Under the pieces are notes generated by a model that was not told the origin of the DNA, ran no database searches, and saw only the letters and a list, made by a program, of their open reading frames with translations. A stretch of DNA of 64,000 bases from Verrucomicrobiota bacterium (GTDB taxonomy: Bacteria; Verrucomicrobiota; Verrucomicrobiia; Verrucomicrobiales; Akkermansiaceae). Shown here one piece after another: positions 39,152-48,397 of this stretch. The position numbers and the translations under genes are program-made. The stretch is from positions 1 through 64,000 of the forward strand of contig RDYP01000007.1 in assembly GCA_004293445.1 (NCBI GenBank). The letters run 5' to 3'. Numbering within the stretch: the stretch's first letter is position 1; every line of letters starts with the position of its first letter.

Positions 39152-39970
39152 TCAACAAAGCCGGACCATGTCCTTCACAAACTGCCCCCACAAAAACAAC
39201 AGCCCGCGGAAAGAATACACAAAGTGCCCGTCGCCCGTCTCCACGATGATTCCAGCGTCCAGATTGTGACGGATCTGGGTCTTCATCTCCGCCTCGATCG
39301 CCGCCTCGATTTCATCCGGATCGGGCACCCGCAAAGCATCCACCCCCACCTTCCGCTTGCGCAGGAATTCATGGTGATCCCGCAAGATCTGATGGAAGCA
39401 ATTCCGCTCACAGGGAACATGGTTCCACCGCATGTGCGAAGGGCATTTCAAGGTCGGCGAAAAAGGATAGTTGGTCGTCCGCCACAGACCGCCCGACTTG
39501 TCGCGCGAGGTCACCGAAATGAATGCGAAGGCCACCTCACCCTGCTCACACAGACAGACCGCACTGACCGCACGTTCTTCCGGATGCCAGAAGAGCCGGA
39601 AATGCTGTTTCATTCCACCCCACTCCCAACCGCAGTCATCGACGTGCTCGAAGCCGGCCTCCTCCATCGCCCCGGCCGCTTCCACCGCATTCGGGAAAAA
39701 CGCGGGATTCGGCAGCTCGCGGCTCCGCAGCCGATTCTCCACCGGCAAGCGCATCCTGCGGATCCGCGTGAGCAGCTCCACCCAAGGCAGAAAGAACCAC
39801 AATGCCACCCCGATCAAACCACCCGCGACCCTGCCAGTCATGAAATAGAAAGCCATGAAGCTGGCTCCCAGAAACACCAGAGCCCCCAACTTCCGCCACA
39901 AGGCCCGCCGCGCCGACCGCAGGCCGAGGGCGAGAAGAAATAGACCAAGAACAATCAGACAGGGACGCAT
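39152..39970 (-). CDS. Membrane protein of unknown function
   Basis: A 272-residue protein with hydrophobic helices at the N-terminus (CLIVLGLFLLALGL; LGALVFLGASFMAFYFM; AGGLIGVALWFFLPWV). A ~190-residue soluble domain follows (WEWGGMKQHFRLFWHPEERAV; AFAFISVTSRDKSGGLWRTTNYPF). No catalytic motif is recognised. The start at 39970 (MRPCLIVLG) is used instead of the track start 13 residues earlier. Confidence 0.7.
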   Translation of the reverse strand: MRPCLIVLGLFLLALGLRSARRALWRKLGALVFLGASFMAFYFMTGRVAGGLIGVALWFFLPWVELLTRIRRMRLPVENRLRSRELPNPAFFPNAVEAAGAMEEAGFEHVDDCGWEWGGMKQHFRLFWHPEERAVSAVCLCEQGEVAFAFISVTSRDKSGGLWRTTNYPFSPTLKCPSHMRWNHVPCERNCFHQILRDHHEFLRKRKVGVDALRVPDPDEIEAAIEAEMKTQIRHNLDAGIIVETGDGHFVYSFRGLLFLWGQFVKDMVRLC

Positions 39971-40155
39971 GCGGCAGGTTCGGAGTGCCACAAACAAGCG
40001 CGCCACCATCCCCCGTCAAGGAGGACCTTGCAAAACAAGCCATTGCCACCCCCGCGACCACCCCACATCCGCAGTTCCTTCCCCATCCTCCCAAGCGCCC
40101 ACCCCGCGGAAATCCCCTCGCCTCCCCGCACCCAGCCGCCCACATTCCCACCATC

Positions 40156-40671
40156 ATGGCCATCGAACGCTACGAAGACTTCACCCCCGACATTCCAGCC
40201 AGCGCCTTCGTCGCCTCCAGCGCCGACATCATCGGGCGCGTGAGCCTCGGCGAAGAGTCGAGCGTCTGGCACCACGCCACCCTTCGCGGCGACATCAACC
40301 GCATCAGCATCGGAGCCCACTCGAACGTCCAAGACAACGCGGTCATCCACCTCTCCGACGACCACGGCTGCCACGTCGGCGAATGGGTCACCATAGGCCA
40401 CTCCGCCATCCTCCACGCCTGCACCGTGAAGGACGAAGTCCTCGTCGGCATGGGAGCCATCGTGCTCGATGGTGCCATCATCGGCGAAAGGTCCATCATT
40501 GGTGCCGGCGCCCTGGTCACCGGCGGCAGCATCATCCCCCCCGGTTCCCTGGTCCTCGGCTCCCCCGCAAAAGTCGTCCGCACCCTCTCCGCCGAAGAAC
40601 AAGCCAAGGTCAAATCCTGGGCTGAAAAATACGTCGTCCAATCCCGCAAATACCTCAGCCGCGGCAACTGA
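40156..40671 (+). CDS. Gamma-carbonic-anhydrase-like hexapeptide-repeat protein (YrdA family)
   Basis: A 171-residue left-handed beta-helix of hexapeptide repeats (SSADIIGRVSLGEESSVW, VLVGMGAIVLDGAIIGERS). The three metal-binding His positions of gamma carbonic anhydrases are matched by NAVIHLSDD and TIGHSAILHAC. YrdA/PaaY-type members are often weak anhydrases or thioesterases. The ATG at 40156 (MAIERYEDFTPDIP) is chosen; the track ORF adds 57 unrelated residues. Confidence 0.92.
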   Translation: MAIERYEDFTPDIPASAFVASSADIIGRVSLGEESSVWHHATLRGDINRISIGAHSNVQDNAVIHLSDDHGCHVGEWVTIGHSAILHACTVKDEVLVGMGAIVLDGAIIGERSIIGAGALVTGGSIIPPGSLVLGSPAKVVRTLSAEEQAKVKSWAEKYVVQSRKYLSRGN

Positions 40672-40761
40672 TTCCCGGCGGAGAATCTCACACCAAAAAC
40701 CGTCTCCTTTTCCGGATTCCCTTCCGCCACCTCGCGACTAGCTTTCCAAGAGCATCAAGCC

Positions 40762-42042
40762 ATGAAAAACCTGTTCGTCCTCCTCTCCCTCGCCAGCCTC
40801 GCCGCCGCGGAGCCGACCGGCCCGCGCGATTGGAAATCCTCGGCAAACACCACCATCCACGCCGACGCCCTCGCCCTGAAGCAAGGCATCGTGACCCTCC
40901 GCAAGGACGATGGCACGACCCTCAAGGTGCCCCTCGCCAAATTCGCGACCGATGATCAAAAAGCCCTTCTCGCCCACTTCGGCGAAGAGCAGGCGAAGGC
41001 CGCCAGCGGGTCCGGCATCGCATTCGTTACCGAGGGCCTGCCCCACCCCATCGGCAAAACAAGCGGACCGATCAAAACCGGCGACGGCTCCACCTACTTT
41101 GTCTATCTTCCGAAAACCCTGCGCGAAGGCCGCAAAGCCCCTCTCCTCCACTTCAACGGCTCAGGCGGCGGCAGCGCGGCATCGCTCAAAGGATATCTCG
41201 AAGGTGCCGAACTCAACGGCTGGATCCTCGCCGCCTGCGTGGAATCCCGGAACTCGAATCCCATCCCGAGCAACCACGAACACGCGAAACGCTGCGTCGA
41301 ACACCTCGTCAGCACCTTGCCGATCGATCGCGAACGCGTCTATTTCACCGGCCAATCCGGCGGCGGTGCGATGTCCTTTTACAATGCGGCCCGCCTCGAT
41401 GCCGCCGGCGCGATTCCACTGATCGGTTACATCCCACAAGGCACCTCCATCCGCAAAGGCCACTACTTCATCTGCGGCGGCGCGACCGACTGGAATCGCT
41501 ATCTCTGCGGCCAAGCCACCGTCTTTCTCGGCAAAGATGCGGTCCATCGCGTTCACCCCGGCGGCCACTCCAGCACGCCATCATGGATTCTCAACGAGGG
41601 CATCACCTGGCTCAATGGCCGCTACCTCGGCGATGCATCCCGCAAACGCGAGCTCGATCCCGAACGCGCCGACTACGAGGCCGCCCTGCTCGCGTGGATC
41701 GGCGTCCTGCGTGAAAAAGAACCGCACCGCGCCCTCTTCTGGTGCCGTTTCCTCACCGACACCTACAAAGCCAAAGGCAATACCGCCACCGCCGCCGAAG
41801 CCATCGCACGCGAACTCGAGAGAGACGACATCAACAAACTCTACGTCGAAGGCATCGCGGCCATCGACGAGTTCTCCCGCGACTACTACGCGACCTTCGA
41901 ATACAGCGGCTACGCCAACGGCCTCACCTCCGATCGCATCATCAAGGCCGCCGACAAACTCGCCGAGAAATACGCGGGCATCCCCTTCATCGAGGACACC
42001 GCCCGCGAAATGGGCCTCAAAACCGCCGGCCAACGGAGATAA
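40762..42042 (+). CDS. Secreted SHD1-domain alpha/beta hydrolase
   Basis: A 426-residue protein with a signal peptide (MKNLFVLLSLASLAAAEP). Residues ~22-75 are an SHD1 (SLA1 homology 1) domain (RDWKSSANTTIHADAL...TLRKDDGTTLKVPLAKF), a module common in Planctomycetes and Verrucomicrobia. Residues ~90-300 are an alpha/beta hydrolase with nucleophile elbow FTGQSGGGAMSF and a catalytic-type His in VHPGGHSSTPSW. The last ~120 residues are helical. It may be an esterase or peptidase acting on extracellular polymers; the substrate is unknown. Confidence 0.82.
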   Translation: MKNLFVLLSLASLAAAEPTGPRDWKSSANTTIHADALALKQGIVTLRKDDGTTLKVPLAKFATDDQKALLAHFGEEQAKAASGSGIAFVTEGLPHPIGKTSGPIKTGDGSTYFVYLPKTLREGRKAPLLHFNGSGGGSAASLKGYLEGAELNGWILAACVESRNSNPIPSNHEHAKRCVEHLVSTLPIDRERVYFTGQSGGGAMSFYNAARLDAAGAIPLIGYIPQGTSIRKGHYFICGGATDWNRYLCGQATVFLGKDAVHRVHPGGHSSTPSWILNEGITWLNGRYLGDASRKRELDPERADYEAALLAWIGVLREKEPHRALFWCRFLTDTYKAKGNTATAAEAIARELERDDINKLYVEGIAAIDEFSRDYYATFEYSGYANGLTSDRIIKAADKLAEKYAGIPFIEDTAREMGLKTAGQRR

Positions 42043-42120
42043 CGACACCCGCTTGCAAGCGGTCGGACCGCAGAGCGGGTTCGACGTTCGACATCCTGCG
42101 ACCAAGAGTCCGGCACCGCC

Positions 42121-42882
42121 ATGGATCCGCTCGATCTGATTCCTTTCCTCGATCTCACCACCCTCGGCACCTGCGACACGCCCGCAGTGGTCGAGGCCGT
42201 GGCGCGCCGCGCACTGCACCCGCTGGCGAGTCGGCCGGAACTTCATTGTGCGGCACTTTGCACTTGGCCGAACTTCGCGGCCGACGCCGCCCGACTGCTG
42301 GCCGGATCTCCCGTAAAACTCGCCTGCGTCGCCGCCGCCTTCCCCTGCTCGCAGGCTCCACTGAAAATCAAGCAAGGAGAGATCGAACAGGCGGTGGCCG
42401 ACGGTGCCGACGAGATCGATATCGCCATTCCCCGCGGCCTTGCCATCGCCGGCGACTTCGCGGCACTGGCCGCCGAGCTCCGTGCGCTCAAAGCCGCCTG
42501 CGGTTCCGCACGGCTGAAGGTGATCCTGGAAACCTGCGACCTGAAGCGGCCGGACTTGATCCGCAGTATCTGCCAGATCGCGCTGGAATGCGGAGCGGAC
42601 TTTCTCAAGACATCGACCGGCATGGGCAGCCACGGCGCGACGCCCGAACACGCCCTCATCCTCTTCCAAGCCGCCCGCGACTGGCACGCAACAACAGGCC
42701 GGACCGTCGGGGTGAAACCGGCAGGCGGCATCCGTCGCCACGCGGATGCACGGATCTATCATCAACTCGCCATCGACCACCTGCCTTCGGTCACGCCCGA
42801 CACCTTCCGGCTCGGAGCTTCGTCGCTACTCGATGACCTGCTGCGCCCACCCGGCGAGGAGGAGAGTCCCAGCGGCTACTGA
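42121..42882 (+). CDS. deoC: Deoxyribose-phosphate aldolase
   Basis: A 253-residue class I aldolase (TIM barrel) that cleaves 2-deoxyribose 5-phosphate to glyceraldehyde 3-phosphate and acetaldehyde. The Schiff-base Lys is in ADFLKTSTGMG and the second catalytic Lys in VGVKPAGGIR; the Asp of the relay is in DEIDIAIPRG. It lies 78 bp after the SHD1 hydrolase. In that gap GCTTGCAAGC and CGGTCGGACCG form small palindromes. Confidence 0.94.
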   Translation: MDPLDLIPFLDLTTLGTCDTPAVVEAVARRALHPLASRPELHCAALCTWPNFAADAARLLAGSPVKLACVAAAFPCSQAPLKIKQGEIEQAVADGADEIDIAIPRGLAIAGDFAALAAELRALKAACGSARLKVILETCDLKRPDLIRSICQIALECGADFLKTSTGMGSHGATPEHALILFQAARDWHATTGRTVGVKPAGGIRRHADARIYHQLAIDHLPSVTPDTFRLGASSLLDDLLRPPGEEESPSGY

Positions 42883-42886
42883 TCGA

Positions 42887-44086
42887 TCAGCCGCGGCGGA
42901 TTTTCGATCCGGCGAACAGGATGGTGATGCGATAAACCCGCTTCTCCCGCGTCTCGATCTTACCCGTGCTCAGGTCGAAGCGCTCCGGGATTTCTTGGCG
43001 ATGGATGTCCACGCTGGCCCGGAAACCGCGCTCCGAAAAGATATCGATCAGGATGGCCAGCGCGATCCCTTGGCGGAAAAGCGGATTCTCGGTGTTGATC
43101 ATCGCCCGACCGCTCACCGCATAGCGCTGGATGATCGGCATCATCTTCCCCTGGATGAAATCGACCACCGCGCTCAGTAGCTCCGGGTGCTCCACCTGAT
43201 AGCCATCGAGTCGTTTCACCAGTTCCTGCCGCGCATGCTGCACGATCTCATCCGCTAGGGGAATGTGGCGCAGTGAGTCGTAAGTCCGAGGATCAAGCTC
43301 CAGCGAGCTCTGGTATTCCAGCTCGCGGATGATGTTCTGCTGGACCACCTCGATCGACGCCTGCGCGTTGATAAAGTGATAGTGGAAGATCTGCTTGAGC
43401 GAGACCAGCGCATCATAGGTCTTCTCCTTGAAGGTCCGATAGCGGTTGCGCGCCAACTCCGGATCGAAGTCGGTATTGCGCTCTTCCCAAAGCTCGCCGA
43501 CGCCCGTCTTGCGGACCTCCGCATTGTGCTCCAGCGCCTCGCGGCCCCGCTTGAGCTGACGGGCGATGCTCTCCGCCTCGTCGACGAACAGCACCATGAT
43601 GTGGAAAGTCGGCTGGCGAAAAAGATGGGCCTGTGGAGTCCCGGCGAACTCACGCCGCAGGGCAATCATCTGATCGTAAAACAATTTCAGACACTCCACC
43701 TGCACCTTTGTCCGCGGGAAGCCGTCGAGCACCGTGCTGTCGCGGAAACGCGGCTCAAGCAGTTCTTTCAAGAGCAGCCGGAGCACTTCCTCGTCGCCCA
43801 CCATCCCGCCGCCCGCCTTGATCTTCCGCGCCTCGGGCGAATCCAACAACTGACTGATCACGATCGGCTCCGCAGTGATTCCACGCAGCTCGCGGATGAA
43901 GTCCGTGTTCGTCCCTTTGCCCGATCCCGGCGCACCACCGAGGAGGATCAGCTCCTTGGGAAACTGCAGCTTTTCACGTCCCAACTCCGCTTCGAGCTGC
44001 TTCCACACCCGATTGAAAATCAACTGGGCGTCCTTGATCTCAAGATCCTGCGGACTGGTCGCGGCGGGGGGCGGGCTGGAACTCAT
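42887..44086 (-). CDS. Adenylate-kinase-like nucleoside monophosphate kinase with a long C-terminal extension
   Basis: A 399-residue protein. Residues ~45-240 follow adenylate kinase: P-loop ILLGGAPGSGKGTNTDFI, NMP-binding GDEEVLRLLLKELL, TVLDGFPRTKVQVECL, and the Arg-rich NRYRTFKEKT. A ~160-residue C-terminal extension (LADEIVQHARQELVKRLDGY, AVSGRAMINTENPLFRQGIA) has no counterpart in ordinary ~215-residue adenylate kinases. Its role is unknown; a normal adk may exist elsewhere. The ATG at 44086 (MSSSPPPAATSPQ) is used. Confidence 0.82.
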   Translation of the reverse strand: MSSSPPPAATSPQDLEIKDAQLIFNRVWKQLEAELGREKLQFPKELILLGGAPGSGKGTNTDFIRELRGITAEPIVISQLLDSPEARKIKAGGGMVGDEEVLRLLLKELLEPRFRDSTVLDGFPRTKVQVECLKLFYDQMIALRREFAGTPQAHLFRQPTFHIMVLFVDEAESIARQLKRGREALEHNAEVRKTGVGELWEERNTDFDPELARNRYRTFKEKTYDALVSLKQIFHYHFINAQASIEVVQQNIIRELEYQSSLELDPRTYDSLRHIPLADEIVQHARQELVKRLDGYQVEHPELLSAVVDFIQGKMMPIIQRYAVSGRAMINTENPLFRQGIALAILIDIFSERGFRASVDIHRQEIPERFDLSTGKIETREKRVYRITILFAGSKIRRG

Positions 44087-44175
44087 GGCGGGCAGAGAGC
44101 ACAATATTCCAAGCAAGCCGTCGAGCATCGCGTCACCCGCCTTGCGCAGACGACACCGCGCGCCAGCTTCTTGGG

Positions 44176-45393
44176 ATGATCTGTCCCGCCACCCGTGACG
44201 AAGCCCTCACGCAACTCGCCGACTTCGTCCCGCGCGCTCCACTCTACGCCCGCGACCGCAATCATGTGATTCCCGGGCACCCAGCGGTCTCCCGCCTCTC
44301 CCCAGCCATCCGCCACCGTCTCGTCACCGAGGACGAAGTCGCCGCCGCCGTCCTCGCCGTCCACTCCCCGGATCGAGTGGAAAAGTTCGTGCAAGAAGTT
44401 TACTGGCGGCGCTACTGGAAAGCCTGGCTCTCTCTGCGCCCGGAAGTCTGGCACGACTACCTCGCCGCCCTACGCGCGCTGCCCGATTCCCCCGCGGTCC
44501 ACCGCGTCGAAGCCGCCGATTCCGGTAACGCGGTAATCGACCACTTCGCCCGCGAGCTGGTCGGCACCGGCTACCTTCACAACCACGCCCGGATGTGGTT
44601 CGCCGCCTGGTGGGTCCACGAAGCCCGCCTCCCCTGGGAAGCCGGGGCCGACTTCTTTTTCCGCCACCTGCTCGATGGCGACCCGGCATCAAACACCCTC
44701 TCCTGGCGCTGGGTCGCCGGCCTGCAAACTCCTGGAAAAACCTACCTAGCCCGCCGCTCCAATCTGGAAAAATACCTCGCGCCCGATCTGCTCGAATCGC
44801 TCGCCCAAGGCCTGCCCGACTTCGAGAACCCCCGCTCCTACCTGCCGGACATTCCCGCCCGCGTCCCCATCACCCGCCCGGAACTGCCTGCTGCCGAGCC
44901 CGATTTCCAGCTCACCAGCGGCCTCTGGATTCACGACGAGGACCTCTCACCGGAAAGCTCACCCATCGCGACCCACGAGTTCACCGCGATCATCGTCGGC
45001 GACAATCCCTCATCGCGCGACGCCTTCGCCGTCCCCACCGCAAAGCGCGCGTGGCTCGATGCCGCCCTGACCGATGCCGCCACGCGCGCCGGCCGCCATT
45101 GGCAACTGCCGACCGCGCGGGTCGACGGCCCCGATCTCGCCGCATCGCTCCTCAGCTGGGCGCAAAATACGGGCATCCAACAAATCGTCACCCTCCGGCC
45201 CGAGGTCGGCGCGCTCGACGATGCCCTGCCGCAGGTCACCACCAAACTCGCCGCTGCGGGCATCCGCCTCGCCCTCGTCGACCGCCCGCAAGACCTCGCA
45301 CTGCGCCCACTCGCCACCGCTGGCTTTTTCCAATTCCGCGAACGCATGCTGAAGCGCACGAAACCCACCGAAAGCGCCAAAAATCCTCGTTGA
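44176..45393 (+). CDS. Photolyase/cryptochrome-like FAD-binding protein with rearranged domains
   Basis: A 405-residue protein. The photolyase FAD-binding helical domain lies at the N-terminus (residues ~1-230): FVQEVYWRRYWKAWLSLRP, TGYLHNHARMWFAAWWVHEA, WEAGADFFFRHLLDGDPASNTLSWRWVAG. Standard photolyases have a ~130-residue antenna alpha/beta domain before it; here that is missing, and an alpha/beta domain follows instead (~265-400: TAIIVGDNPSSRDA, IQQIVTLRPEVGALDDALPQ). Whether it repairs DNA or senses light is unknown. A glutaredoxin gene follows 32 bp later, possibly in one operon. Confidence 0.8.
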   Translation: MICPATRDEALTQLADFVPRAPLYARDRNHVIPGHPAVSRLSPAIRHRLVTEDEVAAAVLAVHSPDRVEKFVQEVYWRRYWKAWLSLRPEVWHDYLAALRALPDSPAVHRVEAADSGNAVIDHFARELVGTGYLHNHARMWFAAWWVHEARLPWEAGADFFFRHLLDGDPASNTLSWRWVAGLQTPGKTYLARRSNLEKYLAPDLLESLAQGLPDFENPRSYLPDIPARVPITRPELPAAEPDFQLTSGLWIHDEDLSPESSPIATHEFTAIIVGDNPSSRDAFAVPTAKRAWLDAALTDAATRAGRHWQLPTARVDGPDLAASLLSWAQNTGIQQIVTLRPEVGALDDALPQVTTKLAAAGIRLALVDRPQDLALRPLATAGFFQFRERMLKRTKPTESAKNPR

Positions 45394-45425
45394 ATCCCTT
45401 CCCCAAGCCCCACGAAACTCCTCCC

Positions 45426-45674
45426 ATGTCCGACCTCCCTGTCCTCTACCTCAAGCCCGGCTGCCCTTGGTGCGATGAAGTCGTCACCTACCTCGCCCAG
45501 CAAAAAATTGCCGTTCGGAAAGTGATCGTCTCCGGCAACCGCGCCGCCATGCAGGAAATGGTCGACCTCTCCGGCCAATCGAAGGCCCCGACGATGGACT
45601 GGCACGGCGAAGTGCTCGCGGACTTCGGCGTCGACGAACTGCGCCCTTTCCTGAAACAGCGCGGAGTGATCTGA
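45426..45674 (+). CDS. Glutaredoxin-family protein
   Basis: An 82-residue thioredoxin-fold protein with the redox motif CPWC (VLYLKPGCPWCDEVVTYL), cis-Pro region KAPTMDW and C-terminal FGVDELRPFL. It probably reduces disulfides or glutathionylated proteins. The ATG at 45426 follows the photolyase-like gene by 32 bases. The track version starts far upstream in another gene's shadow. Confidence 0.9.
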   Translation: MSDLPVLYLKPGCPWCDEVVTYLAQQKIAVRKVIVSGNRAAMQEMVDLSGQSKAPTMDWHGEVLADFGVDELRPFLKQRGVI

Positions 45675-45689
45675 CAAACGCCACGCGCG

Positions 45690-47390
45690 TCAAAGCTCCA
45701 GCTCCACCGACTTCAGCGCGATGTAGAGCGAATTCGACCGCTCCAAGCGCGGTTGCAACGCCGCCTTCTGCGCGGCCAATTCCCGGCGCACCTCGATCAG
45801 CCCGCTCGAATAATCGCGGAACAACACGCGGATCGCCTCGCCATGATCGGCGCGCAGTCCGTCCGCAAAAGTCCCCGCCCCGGCGAGCAGGCGCTCCCGA
45901 TAGGCCGCGACAACCCGCGCCCGCGTGATCCATCCGGCGCAGCCTGCCAACAAAAACACCGCCCACGCGCCGGCGAGCAGACCGAAGGGCAAGCCCGACA
46001 AGCCAAGCAAACCGCAGGATCCAGCCGCGATCAAAAGCAGCAGGCCGACCACGGTGAAGCCTTGCAAAATCCGATTCCGCCGACGCAGCAAAGGATCCAG
46101 CACACCCCGAATCCGCAATCCACCCAAAGCCTGCGGCAAGGCCTTCTCCAGACCCGCGACGAAGCGACCGATCACATCCTCACGTCCGGCATCGGCCACT
46201 GCGCAGGCACCTGGCTCGAAGCCCATCCGCTCCTTCACCCGTGGCCGCAAGGTCTCCCAATGCGCCGCACAGGCGGAAAGCATCCGCGCCGCATCGTCCT
46301 GCGCGAAGCCAATCACCATCTCCTGCATCCGCGCCGCAAAAGTCCCCTCGATCTCCACCGCCAATCGATCGCCCAAGAGCAGCCGGGCGAAAGATCGCCA
46401 CCAGCCCAACTTCGAACGCAAGCGCCGCACCACCACCTCTACCTCCGCCCGATAACGCTCCAAGGCCGCAACCAAAACACGCGGAGAGGCCGCCAAGGAA
46501 TCGTCTCGCAGCAACTCAAGCTCGCGCTCGATCCCCGATAGAAACCAAGCGTCGTCCTCCATCCCACGACGACGAATGTCAAAAAACGCCTCCAGCCGCC
46601 TCACCTTGCGCGCGGCATGATGCCATCCGTCATGCAACAACTGCCGCCGCTCCATCGAATCGCAGATCCGCTCGGATACGAAATGCTCCAGATTGGAAAA
46701 TCGGCTGGCCGACCACAGCTCCCGGCTCACCGGCCGCGACCGCTTCGCTTCCAAAGCCAACCGCGCGGACACGGGAAAGATCGGCAACTCCCTGCCCAAG
46801 CGCTTCATCGACAGATCGCGCATGTGGCCGAGGATGATCGGGATATCCAGCGGCTGTTTCAGATCGACCCGCTGGACCACCAAGGCGGCACGCCCCAAGG
46901 CCGCAGGCGAAAGCCGCGACAAGGCATCCCAGGTCGCCGCTGTCCATGGATTCTCCGCTGTGAACACCGCAAGCACCAAGTCCGCGTGCTCCAGAAAAGG
47001 CCCCAGCGATGGCAAATGCTCACTGCCCCGCGCATTGGTCCCTGGCGTGTCGAGCAGCTCGAAATTCCGCAGATACTCGTTCGGCCGCCGACAGTCGACC
47101 ACCCACGCCCCCTCGGCGCGCTCCGACTCGGCCCCATGGCGATAAAGCCGGATCTCCGAAGTCATCGGCAGCGGCCCCGCCGGACAGAGCTCCGAACCCG
47201 CGAGCGCGTTGAGCAGGGTCGACTTGCCCGCATTGACCTCCCCGATCGCGGCGATCAACACCGGCTGCCCAAGCGATGGCCCGACTTCCCCGGCTTCGGC
47301 CTCCATCCCCACTTCAGCCGCGAAGTCGTCGATCCACCCCAGCAGCTCGACAAGCCGGTCACGCACCGCGAAATAACGCTCACCCGGCAT
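45690..47390 (-). CDS. Dynamin-like large GTPase
   Basis: A 566-residue protein. The GTPase domain has P-loop AAIGEVNAGKSTLLNAL, G2/switch PMTSEIRLYR, G3 LLDTPGTNA and a G4-like VVQRVD. Long helical middle regions (LEAFFDIRRRG...ELELLRDD) resemble dynamin assembly domains. Two adjacent hydrophobic segments near 455-500 (GFTVVGLLLLIAAGSCGLLG; GLLAGAWAVFLLAGCAGW) would insert into a membrane, as in bacterial dynamin-like proteins. Its role is presumably membrane remodelling or repair. The ATG at 47390 is chosen over the TTG at 47402. It lies 24 bases after the deacetylase gene. Confidence 0.82.
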   Translation of the reverse strand: MPGERYFAVRDRLVELLGWIDDFAAEVGMEAEAGEVGPSLGQPVLIAAIGEVNAGKSTLLNALAGSELCPAGPLPMTSEIRLYRHGAESERAEGAWVVDCRRPNEYLRNFELLDTPGTNARGSEHLPSLGPFLEHADLVLAVFTAENPWTAATWDALSRLSPAALGRAALVVQRVDLKQPLDIPIILGHMRDLSMKRLGRELPIFPVSARLALEAKRSRPVSRELWSASRFSNLEHFVSERICDSMERRQLLHDGWHHAARKVRRLEAFFDIRRRGMEDDAWFLSGIERELELLRDDSLAASPRVLVAALERYRAEVEVVVRRLRSKLGWWRSFARLLLGDRLAVEIEGTFAARMQEMVIGFAQDDAARMLSACAAHWETLRPRVKERMGFEPGACAVADAGREDVIGRFVAGLEKALPQALGGLRIRGVLDPLLRRRNRILQGFTVVGLLLLIAAGSCGLLGLSGLPFGLLAGAWAVFLLAGCAGWITRARVVAAYRERLLAGAGTFADGLRADHGEAIRVLFRDYSSGLIEVRRELAAQKAALQPRLERSNSLYIALKSVELEL

Positions 47391-47414
47391 CGTGCGAAAC
47401 AATCGAAACCCTCC

Positions 47415-48254
47415 TTATTGACCCGCAGCCAAAGGCCCCGGCTCGACTTGGCTGCCCATGGCGAGCAACTGCGACACCGTGACAAACTTGTATCCCCGCT
47501 TCAGCAAGCCATCGATCGTCGCCGGCATGGCGTCCACCGTGCCCGCGTGCAAGTCGTGAGCCAGCAAGATGGCACCCGGCGTGGTCGCGGAAATCATCCG
47601 CGAGGTGATCACTCCCGCCCCCGGCTTCTTCCAGTCCAAGGGATCGACCGACCACATGATCGTCGGATACCGCAGTTCCGCCCGGACCCACTCCCGCTGC
47701 CGCTGGAGCAGCGCACCATAGGGCGGACGCATCGTGCGCGGCTGCACGCCCGCTGCACGTGCCACGGCATCGCGGCACTTCAGCAATTCCTCGCGCACCG
47801 CGGAGTCGCTCAATTTGCTGAGAATCGGATGGTTGTAGGTGTGATTGCCGATCTCGTGCCCCTCCGACACCGTGCGCCGCAGCACGCTCGGATAGAGATC
47901 CACATTGCGGCCGATCACGTAAAAGGTGGCCTTCACGTTCCGCTCCCGCAGGATGTCGAGCAAACGCGGCGTATTTCTCGGATGCGGCCCGTCGTCAAAG
48001 GTCAGCGCGATGTACGGCTGCGAAACCGCAACCCGCGAAAAAGTCACCCCCGAGCTGGCTCCCGATGCCGGGAAATTCATGTCCGGATTCCGCAACACCG
48101 GACCACCCAAGCGCGGCGTGCGATAGCCCGTATTGGCCGTCGTCCGCGCCGCCGCACCACCACCATCACCCTCGCCGAAGGAAAGCATCGAGCAACTGCT
48201 GCCCAGCGACGCGCTCAAGGCGATGAAACCACGACGCGAGAGCTTCGGAACCAT
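47415..48254 (-). CDS. Polysaccharide deacetylase (NodB-homology, peptidoglycan/chitin-type)
   Basis: A 279-residue exported protein. The N-terminus MVPKLSRRGFIALSASLGSS resembles a Tat signal (S-R-R-G-F). The NodB catalytic motifs are complete: LTFDDGPHP (general base and metal Asp), HEIGNHTYNHP (metal His pair), RPPYG, and a late His in ILLAHDLHAGT. It deacetylates N-acetylglucosamine polymers, likely peptidoglycan. Earlier in-frame ATGs (for example 48317) are possible, but the Tat-like start fits best. Confidence 0.92.
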   Translation of the reverse strand: MVPKLSRRGFIALSASLGSSCSMLSFGEGDGGGAAARTTANTGYRTPRLGGPVLRNPDMNFPASGASSGVTFSRVAVSQPYIALTFDDGPHPRNTPRLLDILRERNVKATFYVIGRNVDLYPSVLRRTVSEGHEIGNHTYNHPILSKLSDSAVREELLKCRDAVARAAGVQPRTMRPPYGALLQRQREWVRAELRYPTIMWSVDPLDWKKPGAGVITSRMISATTPGAILLAHDLHAGTVDAMPATIDGLLKRGYKFVTVSQLLAMGSQVEPGPLAAGQ

Positions 48255-48397
48255 CGATGCACCCGTTTTCGAAGAAGTGAGAATCTGGAAATCAAGGGGC
48301 TGGAAAGGGCGCTTCATGCGGGAAAGGAAAGCTTTGAGATGGTCGGACCCTATCGGCCGCGAGGTCTTTGTCACGCCTGCATTTGATCGCCCTCAAC

